Shown here: positions 34,554 through 44,194 of the stretch, one piece after another
How positions within the stretch are numbered: the stretch's first letter is position 1
How the letters are laid out: each line of letters begins with the position of its first letter
NCBI RefSeq assembly: GCF_021390535.1
Contig: NZ_JAJUXG010000013.1
Location: forward strand, 124,001-188,000
Length of the DNA: 64,000 bases
DNA from: Dyadobacter sp. CY312
Lineage (GTDB): Bacteria > Bacteroidota > Bacteroidia > Cytophagales > Spirosomataceae
Direction of reading: 5' to 3'
The notes under the pieces: model-generated
What the model saw: only the letters and a program-made list of their open reading frames with translations
Told to the model about the DNA's origin: nothing
Database searches by the model: none
Position numbers and translations under genes: made by a program

Positions 34554-34826
34554 TCACTGTTGACTACTTTTAGCAGGCACAGCAAACAACTTGCGCTGAG
34601 GTAATTTATTGGTTAAATCAGCGTGAACGCCAAAGTTGGTTTCTATCACATCTTTGGGATTTCCAGCAAGCCATTCGCTCAGATCAATCGCCTCATAATG
34701 ACCACTGTTGAACCCGATCAGAATTCGGCAAACCTTCGTACCCGTATTTTTGATGTAATGTCCTGCTCCGATACGGGGTGTTTTCTTTTCGAGTTCATAT
34801 TTGAAACTTAGTCCGGTGTTTTCCAT
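34554..34826 (-). pseudogene. Oxalate decarboxylase (bicupin) C-terminal fragment
   Basis: 90 codons ending with the C-terminal cupin of an oxalate-decarboxylase-like protein: GAGHYIKNTGTKVCRILIGF, NSGHYEAIDLSEWLAGNPKD and VIETNFGVHADLTNKLPQRK. In the intact family this follows about 280 residues with two metal-binding cupins (HxH, E, H). Only the last histidine region remains, so the fragment cannot be active. The first 15 residues after ATG 34826 (ENTGLSFKYELEKKT) do not fit the family and mark the breakpoint. Confidence 0.75.
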
Positions 34827-34903
34827 GATTGTAGAATTTGGGTGTGAATAATTTATCTATGCCAAATCTCCTGATCACTGAGGTTAATCCTTTCAAGTAT
34901 TCG

Positions 34904-34947
34904 TCCAACAGGCAAATCGGATCGTTGGATTCGGTCTGCCTGTTGGA
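34904..34947. repeat. Perfect 11-bp inverted repeat
   Basis: TCCAACAGGCA and TGCCTGTTGGA are perfect complements around a 22-base loop. It lies in the gap between the oxalate decarboxylase remnant and the cupin gene. No U-run follows, so a terminator is unlikely; it may be a regulator site or repeat end. Confidence 0.5.
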
Positions 34948-35068
34948 TCATACCCTGTATAAAATGCGATGTGCAGGTCAATGGAAATGCCGGTAAATAA
35001 ATGCTACTAGACTTTGATGCAGCTGCTCGTTAACTTGATAGAAGGTTTTCCATCATCACTTGCATATC

Positions 35069-35641
35069 ATGAAACGATACGAATTTCTCAACCTGTCTAT
35101 GGCTCTGCCGGTCACGATGCTTTCGGGGCATAAAGCCGGATTTTTTAATCAGGTAAGACCCATAAAGGGATTTACAGTAAAAGGTGGGCAAGACCGTTTC
35201 GGTAAAAGCATTACGCTGCTGGAAGGTGATACCTTTTACACCAAAGTCTCATCAAAAGATACCGACGGAGATATATACACCTTTGAGTCTACAAGGGTCA
35301 AAAATGGCGGACCGACACTGCACATTCATGACAATCAGGATGAATGGTGGTATATTCTGGAAGGGGAATTTAATATTAAAGTCGGCGAAGAGATCTATAA
35401 GGCAAAAACAGGTGACAGTGTTTTTGGGCCAAGAGGTGTGCCGCATACATTTACCAAAACAAGTGAAGGAATAGCCAGAATGCTTATCACTTTCCAGCCT
35501 GCGGGACAGATGGAGGCTTTTTTTACCGCGATTGCATCAGGAGCAATGAAGGGCAAATCTGAGGAAGAACAGGATGATTTTAGAAAAAAACACGGCTTTC
35601 GCCGAGTTGGTCCGCCACTGGAATATTTCAAGAAGTTTTAA
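35069..35641 (+). CDS. Cupin-domain protein
   Basis: 190 residues, single cupin. Motif 1 is GGPTLHIHDNQDEWWYILEG (His-x-His ... Glu metal ligands) and motif 2 is GDSVFGPRGVPHTFTK (last His ligand). An N-terminal stretch (LSMALPVTMLSGHKAGFF) is only weakly hydrophobic. I start at ATG 35069; the frame upstream has only a TTG (35060). The family covers dioxygenases, isomerases and binding proteins; the sequence does not tell which. A C-terminal helical tail (KSEEEQDDFRKKHGFRRVGP) is typical of this quercetinase-like subgroup. Confidence 0.85.
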   Translation: MKRYEFLNLSMALPVTMLSGHKAGFFNQVRPIKGFTVKGGQDRFGKSITLLEGDTFYTKVSSKDTDGDIYTFESTRVKNGGPTLHIHDNQDEWWYILEGEFNIKVGEEIYKAKTGDSVFGPRGVPHTFTKTSEGIARMLITFQPAGQMEAFFTAIASGAMKGKSEEEQDDFRKKHGFRRVGPPLEYFKKF

Positions 35642-35674
35642 CTGTTGTTCGCAGCCAATACAATTACAAACCGA

Positions 35675-36235
35675 TTACATGGCCCGTATCTGAGATGTTG
35701 GCTGATTCGTAAAGTCAAATTTCGTTAAATACTCCCACGGGCCATTGTGATACCTCCAGAGCTGAATACCATGAACGGTAAAGCCGAAAGGTTGAAAACT
35801 TTGCATCAAATCAGTCTGTAATTTTTTGGCTTCGGCAGGTTCCACCTTATTCTGAACGGTGATGTGAAAGTTTCTCTTTTCCCGGTCCTGATTTGTCATG
35901 TGCTCAAACCAGATCCTTTGAAGTTTTTGGTGAAGTGATGGAAGCTCAGGAGAAATAATTTTAAAAGCGGTTCCACCTCCCAGGGACATAATGCTCTGAA
36001 CTGTTGCATCAAATGGCTGTTGATTGTCTGACAGCTTTTGTAGGTCTTCAAAAATCCACGGTTTGTCAGGCAGGGCATGGAAAAGTGTAAGATGTGCATT
36101 CAGATAATTGCGTTCGGCAGGGAAATGCAGCTTGCGTAACTGGTTAAAATAGCTTTGTGCCGAGGGCGTAATACAAAATGTAGCAACAAGTGGCTTTGAT
36201 GCCAGCGGTTCACTTGGAAAGGATATTTGTTGCAT
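35675..36235 (-). CDS. 2'-5' RNA ligase / RNA 2',3'-cyclic phosphodiesterase family protein
   Basis: Two-histidine (2H) phosphoesterase fold. The two HxTx motifs are HLTLFHAL and HITVQNKV, about 83 residues apart, which is the normal spacing. 186 residues from ATG 36235. The frame stays open to ATG 36313, but the added 26 residues look unlike the family. Members act on 2',3'-cyclic phosphate ends of RNA or on cyclic ADP-ribose-type molecules; the substrate here is unknown. It is divergent from the YcaQ-like glycosylase, separated by 130 bases. Confidence 0.85.
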   Translation of the reverse strand: MQQISFPSEPLASKPLVATFCITPSAQSYFNQLRKLHFPAERNYLNAHLTLFHALPDKPWIFEDLQKLSDNQQPFDATVQSIMSLGGGTAFKIISPELPSLHQKLQRIWFEHMTNQDREKRNFHITVQNKVEPAEAKKLQTDLMQSFQPFGFTVHGIQLWRYHNGPWEYLTKFDFTNQPTSQIRAM

Positions 36236-36367
36236 AAAGGTGGATGTTAAGTATTCACAAACTGAGCTCCTGAAATCATAACAAAACCGATTCACCAATA
36301 TAGTGCCATTCATCTCCGAATAGGTATTTCACAAGATACACGTATCCAAAAGTCCTATCTTCGTATC

Positions 36368-37558
36368 ATGGAAGCTACTACACTAACCCGGCAGGAAGCA
36401 AGAAAGATTATTCTGAATGCGGCAGGACTTGCCCGCAAAGCACAATTTGGAACGGGAATTGAGGCCGTATACCGTGTGATAGACCATCTGGGATTTGTGC
36501 AGCTGGATACGAATTACGTTGTGGAACGGGCGCATCACCATGTGATGGCCGCGCGTATACCTGGCTACCAACCTCAGTGGCTTGCAGACCTTTGCGATGA
36601 TTGCAGCATATTCGAGTATTTTGCCTCGGATGCAGGCTACATTCCCATGCACGATTTTCGCTTTACATTACCTGTCAAAAAAGCTTTCAAAAACCAGCAT
36701 AAACCCATAACAGACCAGGAAGCGAGTTTGGAGAAGCAGATTCTGGATCGGGTAAAAAGGGAAGAACGCGTGATGGTCGGGGATTTCGAGAATGATCGCA
36801 TCGAAGCCAGCACGGGATGGTGGGATTGGCGTCCGGCAAAGGTTACACTCGAAAGACTTTATCTGGAGGGTGAGCTCATGATTGGCCGGACGAAGACCTT
36901 CAAAAAAGTTTACGGACTACCTCTCGATTTTGTTCCGCAGGAAACAGACTTAACCATGCCTGCCGATGAAGAATATGCCCGTTACATCATTCACAGAACA
37001 TTAGGGGCGCTGGGGATTTCGTCAGCCAAAGAGATGGCCTGGCGTGCCTGCCGTGTAAAAAACAACCTGATCAAGAGCGAACTCCAAAAAATGGTTCAGG
37101 CAGGCGAGGTCAAAATGGTGGTGGTGGATGACTTGAAAGGACCGCTATACATGCTTCCGAAACAGGAATTTAACTTTGAAATTTCCAGTGACGTTTTCAT
37201 CCTTTCCCCGTTTGATATCCTGAACGTATTCCGGCATCGGCTCAAAGATTTCTTCGATTTTGATTATCAGATCGAATGTTTCGTACCTGCTCCCAAACGC
37301 AAGTACGGGTACTTTTCATTGCCCATACTTACAGGAGATAAATTCATTGCAAGGATGGATGCCAAAGCCGATCGGAAGAATAAGGTGCTGATTGTCCATA
37401 ACATCCACTTTGAACCCGGCGACGTTGACCCGCTGATTTTAGAAAAGCTAATCCAAAGCCTCAAAGCTTTTGTGAGCTTCAACCAATGCCGTGAGGTGAT
37501 ATTCAGCAGATCCAATAATGATGCGTATTTGGAGACGATCAGCGGGCGCTTTTCCTAG
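36368..37558 (+). CDS. YcaQ-like (HTH_42) winged-helix DNA glycosylase
   Basis: 396 residues of the HTH_42 family. Characterised members (YcaQ/AlkX, AlkZ) unhook interstrand DNA crosslinks and bulky N7-alkylguanine. Visible features: VIDHLGFVQLDTNYVVERAH with the Q-x-D catalytic motif (QLD), HHHVMAARIPGYQPQWL, GWWDWRPAKVTLERLYLEGE with winged-helix character, and LSPFDILNVFRHRLKDFFDF plus YGYFSLPILTGDKFIARMDA at the C-terminus. It is divergent from the 2H phosphoesterase gene and appears to be monocistronic. Confidence 0.88.
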   Translation: MEATTLTRQEARKIILNAAGLARKAQFGTGIEAVYRVIDHLGFVQLDTNYVVERAHHHVMAARIPGYQPQWLADLCDDCSIFEYFASDAGYIPMHDFRFTLPVKKAFKNQHKPITDQEASLEKQILDRVKREERVMVGDFENDRIEASTGWWDWRPAKVTLERLYLEGELMIGRTKTFKKVYGLPLDFVPQETDLTMPADEEYARYIIHRTLGALGISSAKEMAWRACRVKNNLIKSELQKMVQAGEVKMVVVDDLKGPLYMLPKQEFNFEISSDVFILSPFDILNVFRHRLKDFFDFDYQIECFVPAPKRKYGYFSLPILTGDKFIARMDAKADRKNKVLIVHNIHFEPGDVDPLILEKLIQSLKAFVSFNQCREVIFSRSNNDAYLETISGRFS

Positions 37559-37669
37559 AAGATTCATCTTAAGTATTTATAGGAAAAGACATTCAGTGAA
37601 CCAATGTCTAATGAAATAATAGTCTATAATATTGATATATTTAATGGTCTATAATCCAAACTTGCTTCC

Positions 37670-37677
37670 TACCTTTG
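37670..37677 (+). promoter_or_regulatory. -7 box of the M14 carboxypeptidase promoter
   Basis: TACCTTTG matches TAnnTTTG. Its position, downstream of an in-frame ATG at 37632, supports translation from ATG 37767 instead. The -33 element is not clear. Confidence 0.5.
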
Positions 37678-37766
37678 CGTTTTTACAAGTTGCGGGGTTA
37701 GAAGCTCTCATTTCTACACGCAGGCAGCGAAAATCTTCATGGAAAGCATTCATTAAAACAAATAAA

Positions 37767-38996
37767 ATGAAATTAATACAGGTGATGTTGACCGCATTGG
37801 CAATTTCCGGAGCAGGTTCTGAAAGCCTGGCGCAGTTTAAAGGACAAGGCCCTATACAAGGTGTACCAACTGAAAGCAGACCCGTTGAAAAACAGTGGAA
37901 AGGCATATTTCCTTTTGAAAAGGAACAGGTATTTTTTTCAAATGACTTTACTGGTGCCAGGTTGAATAAGGCAAACGAGATCGGGAAACGCACGTATGAT
38001 TTGCGCATTGAGCCGGAAAATACACCAGTGAATGGAAGTCCATGGTATGCGTTTAAAGTCTGGGCCAACCAGGACGGTCCGGTCCGTTTTTCCTTTTCTT
38101 ATCCTGACAAAGTAAAACACAGGTACGAGCCCAAAATAAGCAAAGACGGCACACATTGGGAGCAGCTGACCTTTAAAGAAGAAAACGGAATCCGGTTGTA
38201 TGAGGTGAATCCCGGAAAAGACACGATATGGGTTGCAGCACAGGAACTGACCACATCCGCACACGTTGATCAATGGATTAAGAATCTCGAAAAAAAGCAG
38301 GGAGTAAAATCATTTTCAATTGGAAAAAGTACACTGGGCAGGCCAATTCAGGCATTCCGATTCGGCAACGATCAAAGCAAAAATTATCTGGTGATACTGG
38401 GCAGACAGCATCCGCCCGAAGTTACTGGACACAAAGCGCTGGTGGCGTTCACGGAAGCACTTCTTTCCGAAAATGCGGCAACGAAATCTTTGAGGGATCA
38501 GTTTCAGGTTATTGTGTTACCACTCCTGAATCCCGATGGTGTGGATGAAGGTTTTTGGCGGCACAATGCAGGTGGTATAGACCTCAACCGCGACTGGTCG
38601 GCATTTAACCAACCCGAGACGAAAGCAGTGAGGGATTTTCTGAAAAAAGAAATTACCGGAGATAAAAAGCTTTTGGCGTCAATAGACTTCCACTCGACTT
38701 TCGACGACATCTATTATGTGGTTGAACCCGCAAGAAAAGGCAATGTCCCGGACCTGGTACCTAACTGGCTTTCTTCACTGAAAGAGCGTATTCCGGGATA
38801 TTTACCAAACATCAAACCGTTGTATTCTGAACCACCGACATACACTTCCTTTAGTTACCTGTTCGAAACATACGGCGCCGAATCTCTGGTTTATGAAATT
38901 GGTGACGCTACAGACCCGGAGTTCATCCGCACCAAAGGACGGGTATCTGCCGAAGAACTTGCGCGTTTATTGAATGAGTTTGTTGGTTCCAAATAA
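37767..38996 (+). CDS. M14-family zinc carboxypeptidase
   Basis: Secreted zinc carboxypeptidase, 409 residues from ATG 37767, which starts a clean signal peptide (MKLIQVMLTALAISGAG ... LAQ). An N-terminal beta-sandwich domain (about 40-150) precedes the M14 catalytic domain (about 165-405). Zinc ligands are visible in RQHPPEVTG (His and Glu) and IDFHSTFDD (His); GGIDLNRDWSAFNQPE is the substrate-binding NR motif, and the C-terminal YEIGDATDPE carries the catalytic Glu. The domain order resembles cytosolic-carboxypeptidase-like (AGBL/CCP) and bacterial relatives. Likely periplasmic or extracellular peptide trimming. Confidence 0.88.
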   Translation: MKLIQVMLTALAISGAGSESLAQFKGQGPIQGVPTESRPVEKQWKGIFPFEKEQVFFSNDFTGARLNKANEIGKRTYDLRIEPENTPVNGSPWYAFKVWANQDGPVRFSFSYPDKVKHRYEPKISKDGTHWEQLTFKEENGIRLYEVNPGKDTIWVAAQELTTSAHVDQWIKNLEKKQGVKSFSIGKSTLGRPIQAFRFGNDQSKNYLVILGRQHPPEVTGHKALVAFTEALLSENAATKSLRDQFQVIVLPLLNPDGVDEGFWRHNAGGIDLNRDWSAFNQPETKAVRDFLKKEITGDKKLLASIDFHSTFDDIYYVVEPARKGNVPDLVPNWLSSLKERIPGYLPNIKPLYSEPPTYTSFSYLFETYGAESLVYEIGDATDPEFIRTKGRVSAEELARLLNEFVGSK

Positions 38997-39079
38997 TTTG
39001 TTTGAAAAGATGTTTTGCCAGGTGTAGGCAAATGGAAACCGGCGACACCACAGGAAAAGCATATTTTAAAAACCAAAAT

Positions 39080-39117
39080 AAACCTGCTGGCTTTAACGAG
39101 CGGCAGGTTTTGCTTTT
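39080..39117 (+). terminator. Terminator of the M14 gene
   Basis: AAACCTGC and GCAGGTTT form an eight-base stem around a 15-base loop, followed by TGCTTTT. Confidence 0.75.
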
Positions 39118-39593
39118 AACCGTCTTTTTGCTCTTATACCCCAAAAGTTGTTCACATCAATAAAGGCCACTATTTGCAGCTCCCCGCAATACCGGCTATG
39201 CTCATGGCACTCCAACAAATAGACTGTACATCGATCTGCTACGAGACTTACACTAAATTTTTATAGCTAAAATTGTACGAATTCGAGAAAGCTCAAATTT
39301 GATTAAGTTCATGACTTACAGGTAGTTTTTGTAGAAAACAGCGACTCAACACGATATTATTGTACACTGCGACGCCAGTTACGAGTTTGTATTTGTTCCC
39401 ATTTTATATACATTTGGTTACATTATTAGAAAAATTCGATTATATTAATTGTATTTATCTATGAATAGTTATCATCAAATTATTCATAGGTACTACATTG
39501 TTATGAAATGCATCTTACCTGCCAACCACATACTATTGTAATGCCCCCCCTCTGTTTCTCGTCGTTATTTTATCCATCCAAAATGAATTACCA
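39118..39593. other. Gene-free leader of the T9SS surface protein
   Basis: About 475 A/T-rich bases with no open frame of interest and no clear family of repeats. Presumably contains the promoter of the 39594 gene. Confidence 0.4.
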
Positions 39594-42434
39594 GTGAAAC
39601 AAAATTTTATCCAAAAAAAACGAATACTCTTTGCCGTTCTTGTAATGGCTACCATGTTTTTTAAAACAGCTGCCCAACAGCTGTCCACATTCGAATGCTC
39701 GACTGGTCTGGGATACATCCTCACCAACAACTCCGTAAGTGGAAATAACATTACCAGTCTTTATTCATTCAACCTGACAACAGGTGCAAGCAACCTCATC
39801 AAGGCCGACATCTTACCAACTATAACTGCCAATCAGAGATTTTTAAACGCCTTTGGCTACAATACGATTGACAATTACCTGTATGGTTACAGATACAATA
39901 CCAGCCAGATTGCGAAAGTCGGTGCCAATGGAAATATTGAACTTTTGAACATGACGGGCGACGTTGCAAGCGGTGCTTATGCGGCTGGCGATGTAAGTCC
40001 CGCAGGCATTCTGTATCTGTTTGGATCAAATAGATTTGTCTCAATTGACCTGAACCCATCATCGCCCAATTACCTTGTGGCTACCCAAAAACTCACGTAC
40101 ACTTCCGCTATCAATGACTTTGCGTTTAGCCCCGTTGACGGAAAAATCTATGGAGTTACTAGCAATCCTGCCAGACAGTTGTTTCAGTTTGATCCTGTGG
40201 CTAATACTATGACGATACTTGGAAACACATCCGGGTTCGAACCAGGAGAAACTGATTCTTTTGGTACCGCCTTTATGGATAACCTGGGAAACCTGTTTAT
40301 CAGCAACAACGCCAGTGGCAGAATTTACAGAATTGCTACACCGCATTCTCTTCCGACAAACACACCCGTAACCACGACACTCTATTCCAGCGCGTTGGCG
40401 GGGAAAGCACCCGGTGACGGTGCACGTTGTTCTTCGGCCATTATCCAGCCAAGCGCCAGTAACGACCAGGCATGTAGTCCGGCGTCGAGCACCACACCTG
40501 TCAACATAAATGTAGCGGGTAATGATGCTGCCGGAACGTATCCGTTAAACAACAGTTCTGTTCGGCTTATCAATTCGGGCAACCAAAGAGTTACTTCACT
40601 GAATGTAACACAGGGGACTTTTTCAGTAAATACAACCTCCGGAGTTATTCAGTTTCAGCCTGCCGCAGGCTTTGTATCAGGAACGGCCACAGCGACATAC
40701 AGCATTGCCGATAACCAGGGCAACCTGTCCGCTGCGGCAACCATCGCAGTAACCATATGCACTCCGCCTACGGCTGTTAATGATCAAATCACGGGAGTCA
40801 CGCCGGGACAACCTGCCGTACTGCCAACCATCAACAGTAATGATACTGCTCCAACCGGCACAACGCTGGTTGTTTCGACGATCAACCTGATCCCTCCTGC
40901 TTCAATTCCCGCAGCCATTGCAGAAGATACAGATGGCGATGGCGACATTGATCAGATCAGTGTACCCGGTCAGGGAATCTGGAAAGTAGATGCTTCGGGT
41001 AATATAACATTCACGCCCGAGGAAGGTTTTCTAACAAGCCCAACTCCCATCAGTTACACAATCAAAAACAGCACTGGCGCGGTGAGCAATCCTGCAACAA
41101 TTACGGCGAACTATCTGCCAATGGTCACTGTGAGCGGAAATGTTTTTGTAGATGCCAATGGCCTGACAGACGAAATTGTAAACGGAAGTCCATATACGGA
41201 GCAGGGACTATATGCATTGCTTGTATCCAGCGCAGGAAAAATCCTTTCTTCACAGGAAGTTGCAGCCAATGGCACTTTCAGTTTTACGAATGTTTTACAT
41301 GGAAGTTACACTGTGCAGTTGAGTAACGCAGCAGTTGTTACCGGAGCCGATGCTCCTGCGCAGGCTTCCCTTCCTGTAGGAGGAAACTGGTTGTCAACTG
41401 GCGAGTATGTTGGTACCACAGCAGGAAGTGACGGAGATGCGAACGGTATCATAACGATCACGGTTACGGGTAATTTGCCTAATGTGAACTTCGGTATTAA
41501 TCAGGCTCCCACAGCCGTGCCGGTAAACGACATGATACCAACACCACGTCCGGGAGATATTTATGTTTTCAAACCACTCACTGGTTCTGACCCACAAGAT
41601 GGAGCATATGCCAATTTCGGCTCGTCTACATCGCCTGATGCTCCAAAACCGACCGTCCAGATTTTGGGAAGCACGTTCCAATTCACGGCGATTGATGGAG
41701 CTTCACCGTCACTTAGTATCAGCTACGGATCAACGGTGCTATCTACCTCAACTGACAACGCCGTCATAACAGATTTTGACTTTGCCGAACTTGCAGCAAC
41801 GCTTAATGGAAGCGGATACACTGGTTTTGACTTTGAATATGTGGTGATTGATGCCGCCGGCGCGAAGTCCGCTCCCGTAGTCTACAAGGTGGAATGGACA
41901 AGTCCGTTACCAGTGAAACTCACTTCATTTCAGGCAAAAAATGAAGGGCAAACTGTGCAGCTATTGTGGACCACAACAGGAGAGTCAAACGCTGACCGCT
42001 TTGAAATTGAACGCAGCGGCGATGCGAACAGCTGGATTAAAATAGGAGAACAGAAAGCCGCAGGCGAAAGCAGTACGCAAAAAAACTACACTTTTGTTGA
42101 CGCAGCAGTATCGAAAGGCACCAATTACTACCGCCTTAAAATGATTGATACTGATCAGACATTCGCTTACAGCCGGATTGTCAGTGTCGCAAATGAAAAT
42201 GGTAGCTCGTTGGTTTTCTCACCGAATCCAACAAAGGATTTTGTAACGATAAACGGCCTTACAGGAGGGGAACTTATTGAAATAATCAGCTCAACAGGAA
42301 TTAAAATTGCTGCCACCACGAACAATGGAAATAGTTTCAGATATGACATTTCCGTATTGAAGACTGGAATTTACATCATTGTGGTAACAAATCCCCTTGG
42401 CGAAACGGTATCGCACAGGATTTTGAAAGATTAA
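39594..42434 (+). CDS. Large T9SS-sorted surface protein (DUF6923-like, Ig/SdrD-like)
   Basis: 946 residues, GTG start; the upstream ATG at 39583 is closed by a stop after four codons and the next ATGs lie inside the signal peptide. Order: signal peptide (to TAAQ), a propeller-like region (about 30-290, LYSFNLTTGASNLIK, FGYNTIDNYLYGY), a CshA-type repeat (about 300-395), a further Ig-like region with the calcium-type DTDGDGDID, an SdrD-B/prealbumin-like module (about 515-640, VSGNVFVDANGLTDEIVNGS), a linker, and a type A T9SS sorting domain (about 775-946, PVKLTSFQAKNEGQTVQLLW ... NPTKDFVTINGL). It is a paralogue of the 53727 protein. Likely adhesin or cell-surface structural protein. Confidence 0.8.
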   Translation: MKQNFIQKKRILFAVLVMATMFFKTAAQQLSTFECSTGLGYILTNNSVSGNNITSLYSFNLTTGASNLIKADILPTITANQRFLNAFGYNTIDNYLYGYRYNTSQIAKVGANGNIELLNMTGDVASGAYAAGDVSPAGILYLFGSNRFVSIDLNPSSPNYLVATQKLTYTSAINDFAFSPVDGKIYGVTSNPARQLFQFDPVANTMTILGNTSGFEPGETDSFGTAFMDNLGNLFISNNASGRIYRIATPHSLPTNTPVTTTLYSSALAGKAPGDGARCSSAIIQPSASNDQACSPASSTTPVNINVAGNDAAGTYPLNNSSVRLINSGNQRVTSLNVTQGTFSVNTTSGVIQFQPAAGFVSGTATATYSIADNQGNLSAAATIAVTICTPPTAVNDQITGVTPGQPAVLPTINSNDTAPTGTTLVVSTINLIPPASIPAAIAEDTDGDGDIDQISVPGQGIWKVDASGNITFTPEEGFLTSPTPISYTIKNSTGAVSNPATITANYLPMVTVSGNVFVDANGLTDEIVNGSPYTEQGLYALLVSSAGKILSSQEVAANGTFSFTNVLHGSYTVQLSNAAVVTGADAPAQASLPVGGNWLSTGEYVGTTAGSDGDANGIITITVTGNLPNVNFGINQAPTAVPVNDMIPTPRPGDIYVFKPLTGSDPQDGAYANFGSSTSPDAPKPTVQILGSTFQFTAIDGASPSLSISYGSTVLSTSTDNAVITDFDFAELAATLNGSGYTGFDFEYVVIDAAGAKSAPVVYKVEWTSPLPVKLTSFQAKNEGQTVQLLWTTTGESNADRFEIERSGDANSWIKIGEQKAAGESSTQKNYTFVDAAVSKGTNYYRLKMIDTDQTFAYSRIVSVANENGSSLVFSPNPTKDFVTINGLTGGELIEIISSTGIKIAATTNNGNSFRYDISVLKTGIYIIVVTNPLGETVSHRILKD

Positions 42435-42477
42435 GTTCCTGATCAATTACACGCATTCGGTGTAGGTGTTTGTATTC

Positions 42478-42531
42478 TAAAAAAACCAGAGATTATCAGC
42501 ATATAGCATGCGATAGTCTCTGGTTTTTATG
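42478..42531. terminator. Bidirectional terminator between convergent genes
   Basis: AAACCAGAGATTATC faces GATAGTCTCTGGTTT (one mismatch) with A and T runs at each end. It serves the T9SS protein (plus) and the GDPD gene (minus). Confidence 0.9.
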
Positions 42532-42583
42532 TTTAAAAAATGACTACGGAAAACTGTCTGAAAGACCAACTTGCAAAATGCAA

Positions 42584-43444
42584 TCAGAATAAATCCGGGT
42601 AGTCAGATATGATACCATCCACGCCGATATCAGTCAGCTGTTTGATCTCTTCTTTGGTATTAACTGTCCAGGGAACGATCTGCATCTTTTTATCATGACA
42701 TTCCTTTACAGAAGCAGCATTTACCGTTTTGTAATACGGACTGTAAATTTCCGGGGTGAAGCCAAGGAGTTGCAAATTCTCGTTTATGGATTTAGCATTA
42801 GCCGTCAGGTAAGAAATCGTGACGTCAGGATAGTTTTCATGCAGCACTTTCAACGGACGCACATCAAACGACTGGATTGTCAACCGTTCCCCAAGTTTCT
42901 TACTTTCGCATACCTGCATCACAAGCGCAACAAATTCCTGTGGAGACGGATGGTGCTTACCGTCGCCCTGTGGAGCGGATTTTATTTCAATGTTGTATTT
43001 CAATGGTTTTATGCCTTTTTGAGTCGCATAAGTTTCCACAGAATCGATCAGCTCAGAAAGTAATGGACGATAGGTTTTGATTTTTTCCTGCCTGGGAAAT
43101 TGTGGATGTGGCTTGCTTCCGGCGTCAAACCTTTTAATCTCATCATATGGCATTTGAAACAAAATAAGCTGTTTTGCCTCTGCTGCACTAATGTCACTTC
43201 CGTCTGCATGACGCATAAAATCCGACGACAAATAAGTATCATGTGAAACCACCACCTGGTTATCTTTCGAAATAACCACATCCAGTTCAAGCGTGTTCAC
43301 TCCTACCTGTATGGCTTTCATCATGGCCGGAATTGTATTTTCAGGCATCAATCCGCGGGCTCCCCTGTGTCCCTGTTTGTCGAGCGTTCCCTGTCCGAAA
43401 ACCATGCCTGATGAGCACAGGAGAATAAAAACTATTTTTTTCAT
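42584..43444 (-). CDS. Glycerophosphodiester phosphodiesterase (GDPD)
   Basis: Secreted GDPD, 286 residues with a signal peptide ending MVFGQG. Hydrolyses deacylated phospholipids to an alcohol and glycerol 3-phosphate, helping phosphate and carbon scavenging. Catalytic and metal-binding motifs: QGHRGARGLMPENTIPAMM (H26, R27, E35, N36, T37), LELDVVISKD, VVVSHDTYL (second His), KYNIEIKSAP and the C-terminal VNTKEEIKQLTDIGVDGIIS with DYPDLF. The TIM-barrel is full length. It fits with the alkaline phosphatase fusion 4 kb away, which would remove the remaining phosphate monoesters. Confidence 0.93.
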   Translation of the reverse strand: MKKIVFILLCSSGMVFGQGTLDKQGHRGARGLMPENTIPAMMKAIQVGVNTLELDVVISKDNQVVVSHDTYLSSDFMRHADGSDISAAEAKQLILFQMPYDEIKRFDAGSKPHPQFPRQEKIKTYRPLLSELIDSVETYATQKGIKPLKYNIEIKSAPQGDGKHHPSPQEFVALVMQVCESKKLGERLTIQSFDVRPLKVLHENYPDVTISYLTANAKSINENLQLLGFTPEIYSPYYKTVNAASVKECHDKKMQIVPWTVNTKEEIKQLTDIGVDGIISDYPDLF

Positions 43445-43460
43445 ATTAATTGCATATCAT

Positions 43461-44021
43461 TTAGTTACACTTAATCTCTCGCTGACTATTAATTTTTTCT
43501 CTTAACAAAACCCCATCTTTCCTTCTTAGAGATAACTCCGTTTGCCCAGTATTCTCGGCAAACATCATAACCGCATCCTGTAATTTCTTCTCCGCTTCCG
43601 TACAGGTATTTTTAATATTTCTGTCATCCCCAAAATCAAAATAGGGGTAGATAAACCATTTGGAAGCACTATTATTTTTGCCCTTTTTGAAAGACCAGTA
43701 ACTCTTGGTTTTCTTTATATTTTCAATTATTTTTTCTGATCTATCGGTGCTTAACGTACCATAGTATGAAATGCTGTCAACGAGATTGGGATAAGACACT
43801 TTGAAGTAAAAAAATCCAAATTCGCTGTTACATTCACATTCTTGAGAATACCTCACATCTTTTTGCAAAAAGTCCGTCAGTATAACTGCATTTCCTGATG
43901 CGTTTCTTGGAAAGTTAAACGTTATGGACTTCATATCCTGCGCGTTGACGCCGAGAGGCAACATGAACATCATCACTAAAAGTAACAATGTAGACGAATT
44001 ATTTTTTGACAGAAAAATCAT
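43461..44021 (-). CDS. Hypothetical secreted protein
   Basis: 186 residues with a signal peptide ending GVNAQD. The mature part has three cysteines (two in ECECN, one in NTCTEAEKKL) and mixed alpha/beta character. No family recognised. It ends 16 bases upstream of the GDPD start on the same strand, so the two may share a transcript, which would point to a periplasmic or outer-membrane role. The composition is slightly more A/T-rich than its neighbours. Confidence 0.65.
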   Translation of the reverse strand: MIFLSKNNSSTLLLLVMMFMLPLGVNAQDMKSITFNFPRNASGNAVILTDFLQKDVRYSQECECNSEFGFFYFKVSYPNLVDSISYYGTLSTDRSEKIIENIKKTKSYWSFKKGKNNSASKWFIYPYFDFGDDRNIKNTCTEAEKKLQDAVMMFAENTGQTELSLRRKDGVLLREKINSQREIKCN

Positions 44022-44142
44022 GTGTTAGAATTGATATTACCTAAAAGTTTAGAATACGATTATCACTTCTAATTTACACGATTACTATCAAAACACGTTT
44101 CTATAATTCCAGCACAAATCCAATTTCAGTTACTTGTTAAAA

Positions 44143-44177
44143 GAAAAAGAGGTGCCCGATCTTAACACGGACACCTC
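44143..44177 (-). terminator. Terminator of the Oar-like receptor gene
   Basis: On the minus strand, GAGGTGTCCG ... CGGGCACCTC (one mismatch) is followed by TTTTTC. It lies directly after the receptor stop codon. Confidence 0.88.
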
Positions 44178-44194
44178 CTGATCAGCCTAAAAAA

